Notes under the pieces: model-generated
What the model was told of the DNA's origin: nothing
What the model saw: the letters and a program-made list of their open reading frames with translations, nothing else
The model's database searches: none
Part shown: one piece after another, positions 61,573-64,000 of the stretch
How positions within the stretch are numbered: the stretch's first letter is position 1
Layout of the letters: each line of letters starts with the position of its first letter
Position numbers and translations under genes: made by a program
Assembly: GCF_019200975.1 (NCBI RefSeq)
Contig: NZ_JAHTMR010000004.1
Location: 342,662-406,661 of the forward strand
DNA length: 64,000 nt
Reading direction: 5' to 3'
DNA from: Pseudomonas sp. PD9R
GTDB lineage: Bacteria > Pseudomonadota > Gammaproteobacteria > Pseudomonadales > Pseudomonadaceae

Positions 61573-62487
61573 ATGGATATCCGTGCGTTGCGCTATTACG
61601 TGGAGGTGGTGAATCAGAAAAGCTTCACCAAGGCAGCCACTCGTCTGCACCTCACCCAGCCGACGGTAAGCAAGATGATTCAGGTGCTTGAGCAGAGCTT
61701 CGGCGTTTCTCTCCTGGCTAGAGAAGGCAAGCGCTTCACGGTTACCGATGCCGGCGAAATCGTGTACCAACGCGCCAAAGAAATGATGACGTTGCACGAT
61801 CGGATGAAGCTCGAGGTAGATGACCTTCAGAAGGTCGAACGGGGCGTGCTGCGTATGGGCCTATCACCCTCCACTCACTCCATCTTGGCCCCAGTTTTCG
61901 GGGAATACCACTCCGCCTATCCCAAGATAGAACTCAAGCTTTTCGAGATCGGCAGTAACGCAACCCTTGGGTACCTGCGGGATGGCGTGCTGGAGTTGGG
62001 CACTCTGTTGGATTTCTCGGGCGCCACTGACCTGTGGTCTGAGTTCGATTCGCTACCTCTCTTTGAATCTCCGCTTTGCCTCCTGGCCCCGAAGAACTCG
62101 CCGTGGCAAGGCCGATCCGCTGTTGATCTCAAAGAGCTGTCAGAAAGCGAGTTCATCCTTTACGGCGACACTTTCGCGTTGAATGACCTGGTCACTAATG
62201 CTTGCGCTGAGGCCGGCTTCACGCCCCGCGTCAGTGGACGTAGTGGCCAGTGGGATTTCATGGCTTCGCTGGTAAATTTGGGAGTGGGCGTCACGCTGCT
62301 TCCTAAGGTCTTCTGCGATACGCTCGACGCCAGTAGTTTCACCATTGCGGAAATTCAATCCCCCTCACTCACCTGGAAGATCTCCCTTGCATGGCGCCGC
62401 CAAGGCCAGTTGTCGTTTGCCGCAAAGGCATGGCTGGCGTTAGCACGTAACCTCTTGGTTTCGCCAAGCGCAAGAATTGAAGGTTAA
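61573..62487 (+). CDS. LysR-family regulator
   Basis: A 304-residue regulator with an AAAGGAATG ribosome region before ATG 61573. The helix-turn-helix is MDIRALRYYVEVVNQKSFTK, AATRLHLTQPTVSKMIQVLE; the ligand domain is complete. It resembles CidR-type regulators that face lrgAB/cidAB genes. A T-N11-A-type site should lie in the 111-bp divergent space, but I could not fix one by eye. Confidence 0.87.
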   Translation: MDIRALRYYVEVVNQKSFTKAATRLHLTQPTVSKMIQVLEQSFGVSLLAREGKRFTVTDAGEIVYQRAKEMMTLHDRMKLEVDDLQKVERGVLRMGLSPSTHSILAPVFGEYHSAYPKIELKLFEIGSNATLGYLRDGVLELGTLLDFSGATDLWSEFDSLPLFESPLCLLAPKNSPWQGRSAVDLKELSESEFILYGDTFALNDLVTNACAEAGFTPRVSGRSGQWDFMASLVNLGVGVTLLPKVFCDTLDASSFTIAEIQSPSLTWKISLAWRRQGQLSFAAKAWLALARNLLVSPSARIEG

Positions 62488-62596
62488 ACCATCCCAGGCA
62501 CCCCCTGCATAACGGTCTTCAGTGACTAAACAGCATTGATTGCATCATGACTTGGACACAGACCAATGTGTGGTCAGGTCAAAAACACAGAACAAG

Positions 62597-62635
62597 CTGC
62601 ACATTTGCTTCACCCCACGAAAAACAAATGTGCAG
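62597..62635. terminator. Inverted repeat between convergent genes
   Basis: CTGCACATTTG and CAAATGTGCAG form a perfect 11-bp stem with a 17-base loop, between the ends of the plus-strand LysR gene and the minus-strand DUF1330 gene. It is probably a two-way transcription terminator. The long loop leaves an operator role possible. Confidence 0.5.
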
Positions 62636-62654
62636 AAAATGCAGTAGTAGGAGC

Positions 62655-62942
62655 TTAAGCCCCCTCTACGATGAGCAGCTCTGCTTGCGCGTTACCTTCA
62701 CGATGAGCTTTCGCTTCCTGGTATTCAGGAGAATTATAACAGGCCAACGCCTGATCCATCGACTCAAACTCAATCACTACGTTTCGAGCCCGAACTTTAC
62801 CCTCGAGCCTCTGGCATTTACCGCCACGCGCCAGAATATTTGCACCGTACTTAGCGAAGCACGCACTCGCCAACTTCGCATAGACGGAGTAAGGCTCAGC
62901 TTCTACGACATCAACATGAGCAATCCAGTAAGCCTTTGGCAT
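62655..62942 (-). CDS. DUF1330-family protein
   Basis: A 95-residue ferredoxin-like-fold protein, start at ATG 62942 (MPKAYWIAHVDVVEAEPYSVY) with GGAGTGG upstream. It has YGANILARGGKCQRLEGK, RNVVIEFESMDQALACYNSPEYQEAK and AELLIVEG, the DUF1330 pattern. Function unknown; such proteins are frequent in catabolic clusters. It begins one base after the stop of the truncated dehydrogenase gene, so the two were one operon. Confidence 0.85.
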   Translation of the reverse strand: MPKAYWIAHVDVVEAEPYSVYAKLASACFAKYGANILARGGKCQRLEGKVRARNVVIEFESMDQALACYNSPEYQEAKAHREGNAQAELLIVEGA

Positions 62943-62943
62943 T

Positions 62944-63717
62944 TCACCACTCCTTATAGTTATCGATATTTGCGAAGTACAGTTTCTGGATACTCGAGAT
63001 ATCCAAGAGTTCATTACCCTCCTGCAAGCTGCCATGAAGCGCAAAGAGATTTCGGGCTGCAGCGCCCAGCGGCACTGCAGCACCGGAGTGCTGGGCACAG
63101 TCAATCGCCAGCCCCAAGTCCTTCAGCATCAGCGTGACGTGGAAGCCGCCGTGGTAGTTGTTGCTCGCTGGTACGCCAGGCATGAGGTTTGGCCAAGGAT
63201 TCCACTTCTCGACCATGAAATTCCCCCCGCTGCTACCAACCATCACCTCGCTGAGGACTTTGGGGGAAAGGCCATTTTTCGCGCCGAGAGCCAGCGCCTC
63301 TGCGGTGCCAGCCATGAGGATACCCGCCATTAAGTTGTTGCAAATCTTGGCGAGCTGACCTGAGCCGTGCCCGCCGGCATGGATGATCTTCTTGCCCATG
63401 CATTCGAAAACTGGATGAGCCCTGGATAGGACATCTTCACGGCCACCGACCATGAAACAGAGGGTGCCGGCCTGCGCCCCCATGATCCCACCTGAAACTG
63501 GCGCATCTAGGAAGGCGCTGTCAAGAGCTTCTAGCGCAGCGGCAACCTTCTTCGAAGTTGACGGGTCGATTGTCGAACAGTCGATAAACAACTTGCCCTT
63601 TACACCATAGGCAGCGAAACCACTGTCGCCAAGATAAACGCTTTCTACAACACTACTATTGGGCAGCATAGTGATTACAATCTCGCTGCCTTCAATAGCA
63701 GCAACAGCACTGAAAAT
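62944..63717 (-). pseudogene. 3-Hydroxyisobutyrate dehydrogenase-like gene cut by an insertion sequence
   Basis: About 256 C-terminal residues remain, from SAVAAIEGSEIVITMLPNS through FIDCSTIDPSTSKK, DAPVSGGIMGAQ and the catalytic Lys in QLAKICNNLMAG, to the normal stop. The N-terminal ~45 residues, including the NAD-binding GxGxxG, are missing. In their place the frame runs into the left end of an IS3-family element at about 63718, giving the unrelated GSFIF. The missing part may lie beyond the element outside the window. As it stands it cannot bind NAD. Confidence 0.85.
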
Positions 63718-64000
63718 GAACGAGCCCCATGAAAGACAGGACACCGTTTCCCCCTTACGATAAGGGATAGGCAAACGGTTATGTTTATGACTAACAGCAA
63801 CGATAAGAGTGGGGAGCTTTTGGGTCAGGAGCGGCGGCGCCGCTGGAGCCCAGAGCAAAAACTGGCCATGGTTCGCGAGAGTCTTGAGCCAGGACAAAGT
63901 GTGTCGGTCGTCGCTCGGCGCAACGGCATCAATGCCAATCAGCTGTTTCTGTGGCGCAAGCTTTATCAGGACGGCAGCCTATCGGCGGTCAGTGCTGGCG
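63718..64000 (+). mobile_element. IS3-family (IS2 group) insertion sequence, left part
   Basis: Element begins at about 63718 (TGAACGAGCCCCATGAAAGA), resembling the TGAAC-GCCCC type left end of IS2-group elements. The orfA transposase starts at 63781. The right end, orfB and target-site duplication lie outside the window. The exact boundary is inferred from where the dehydrogenase similarity stops. Confidence 0.7.
63781..64000 (+). CDS. IS2-group transposase OrfA (partial)
   Basis: The frame from ATG 63781 or 63787 has an AAGGGATAGG ribosome site and runs off the window after ~73 codons. It shows ERRRRWSPEQKLAMVRESLE, PGQSVSVVARRNGINANQLF and LWRKLYQDGSLSAVSAG. This matches the helix-turn-helix start of IS2 OrfA (LFLWRKQYQEGSLTAVAAG). 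In this family OrfA is fused to the DDE-containing OrfB by frameshifting; that part is not visible. Confidence 0.85.
   Translation, partial: MFMTNSNDKSGELLGQERRRRWSPEQKLAMVRESLEPGQSVSVVARRNGINANQLFLWRKLYQDGSLSAVSAG

Noticed and set aside
1..64000. CRISPR arrays, tRNA or rRNA genes and an integrase
   Set aside because: No regularly spaced repeats, no tRNA cloverleaf or rRNA sequence, and no tyrosine- or serine-recombinase motifs were noticed anywhere in the window.

Overview
The window reads as a chromosomal segment of a Pseudomonas, probably of the P. putida/fluorescens type. The evidence is the set of Pseudomonas-style small hypothetical families, the DUF1302/DUF1329/YCF48/RND export cluster, a P. 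chlororaphis-like nitrile-linked amidase, and strong GGAG-type ribosome binding sites. No rRNA, tRNA or CRISPR array was seen. All identifications come from reading motifs by eye, without database searches.

Region 1 (1-20.4 kb) is a defence island. It starts inside a HEPN-domain gene (RNase motif RNHLEH) and continues with a Gabija-like pair (gajA OLD/TOPRIM nuclease, gajB UvrD-like helicase), an HNH nuclease gene on the other strand, and a complete qatABCD operon. It then breaks into single genes: an AbrB-type antitoxin with an unknown partner, a Xre/MbcA-type antitoxin without a toxin, a Fic-family protein whose catalytic motif is destroyed, a DEDDh exonuclease, two paralogous small proteins, and a roughly 1000-residue protein with an N-terminal RelA/SpoT-like domain. 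The 3' end of the exonuclease gene, with its terminator hairpin, recurs as a diverged remnant beyond the RelA/SpoT gene. That gene and two small ones therefore look like a cassette placed in the 3' end of the exonuclease locus.

Region 2 (20.4-38.8 kb) is a catabolic cluster. It holds a hydroxypyruvate-isomerase-like protein, an RND/YCF48/DUF1329/DUF1302 envelope operon, a GlcG-like protein, a GntR regulator, an operon for a flavin hydroxylase, a VOC dioxygenase-like protein and an FAH-family hydrolase (likely aromatic or quinone-type degradation), and a divergent group (DUF1185, Zn alcohol dehydrogenase, cupin, FMN reductase). A shared near-palindrome, TTTRTGCRCAAAA, sits at the promoters and probably marks the GntR regulon. 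An Lrp/LysE pair, an actinobacterial-type PanB paralogue and a MaoC hydratase follow.

Region 3 (38.8-63.7 kb) looks like a nitrile assimilation island. It carries prpB-acnB under three TGTCGACA palindromes, cbtAB cobalt transporter genes, an AraC regulator, cobalt-type nitrile hydratase (beta, alpha, accessory protein), two 3-hydroxyisobutyrate-dehydrogenase-like genes, an MHS transporter with mmsA, an NCS1 permease, an amidase, an LrgAB-like membrane pair, and LysR regulators. Together they could take a branched nitrile such as isobutyronitrile through amide and acid to methylmalonate semialdehyde, propionyl-CoA and the methylcitrate cycle; this is inference, and several steps are missing from the window. 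Scars of mobile elements lie here: two broken GNAT genes, an IS66 transposase tail, and at the right edge an IS3-family (IS2-group) element that has cut off the start of the second dehydrogenase gene.
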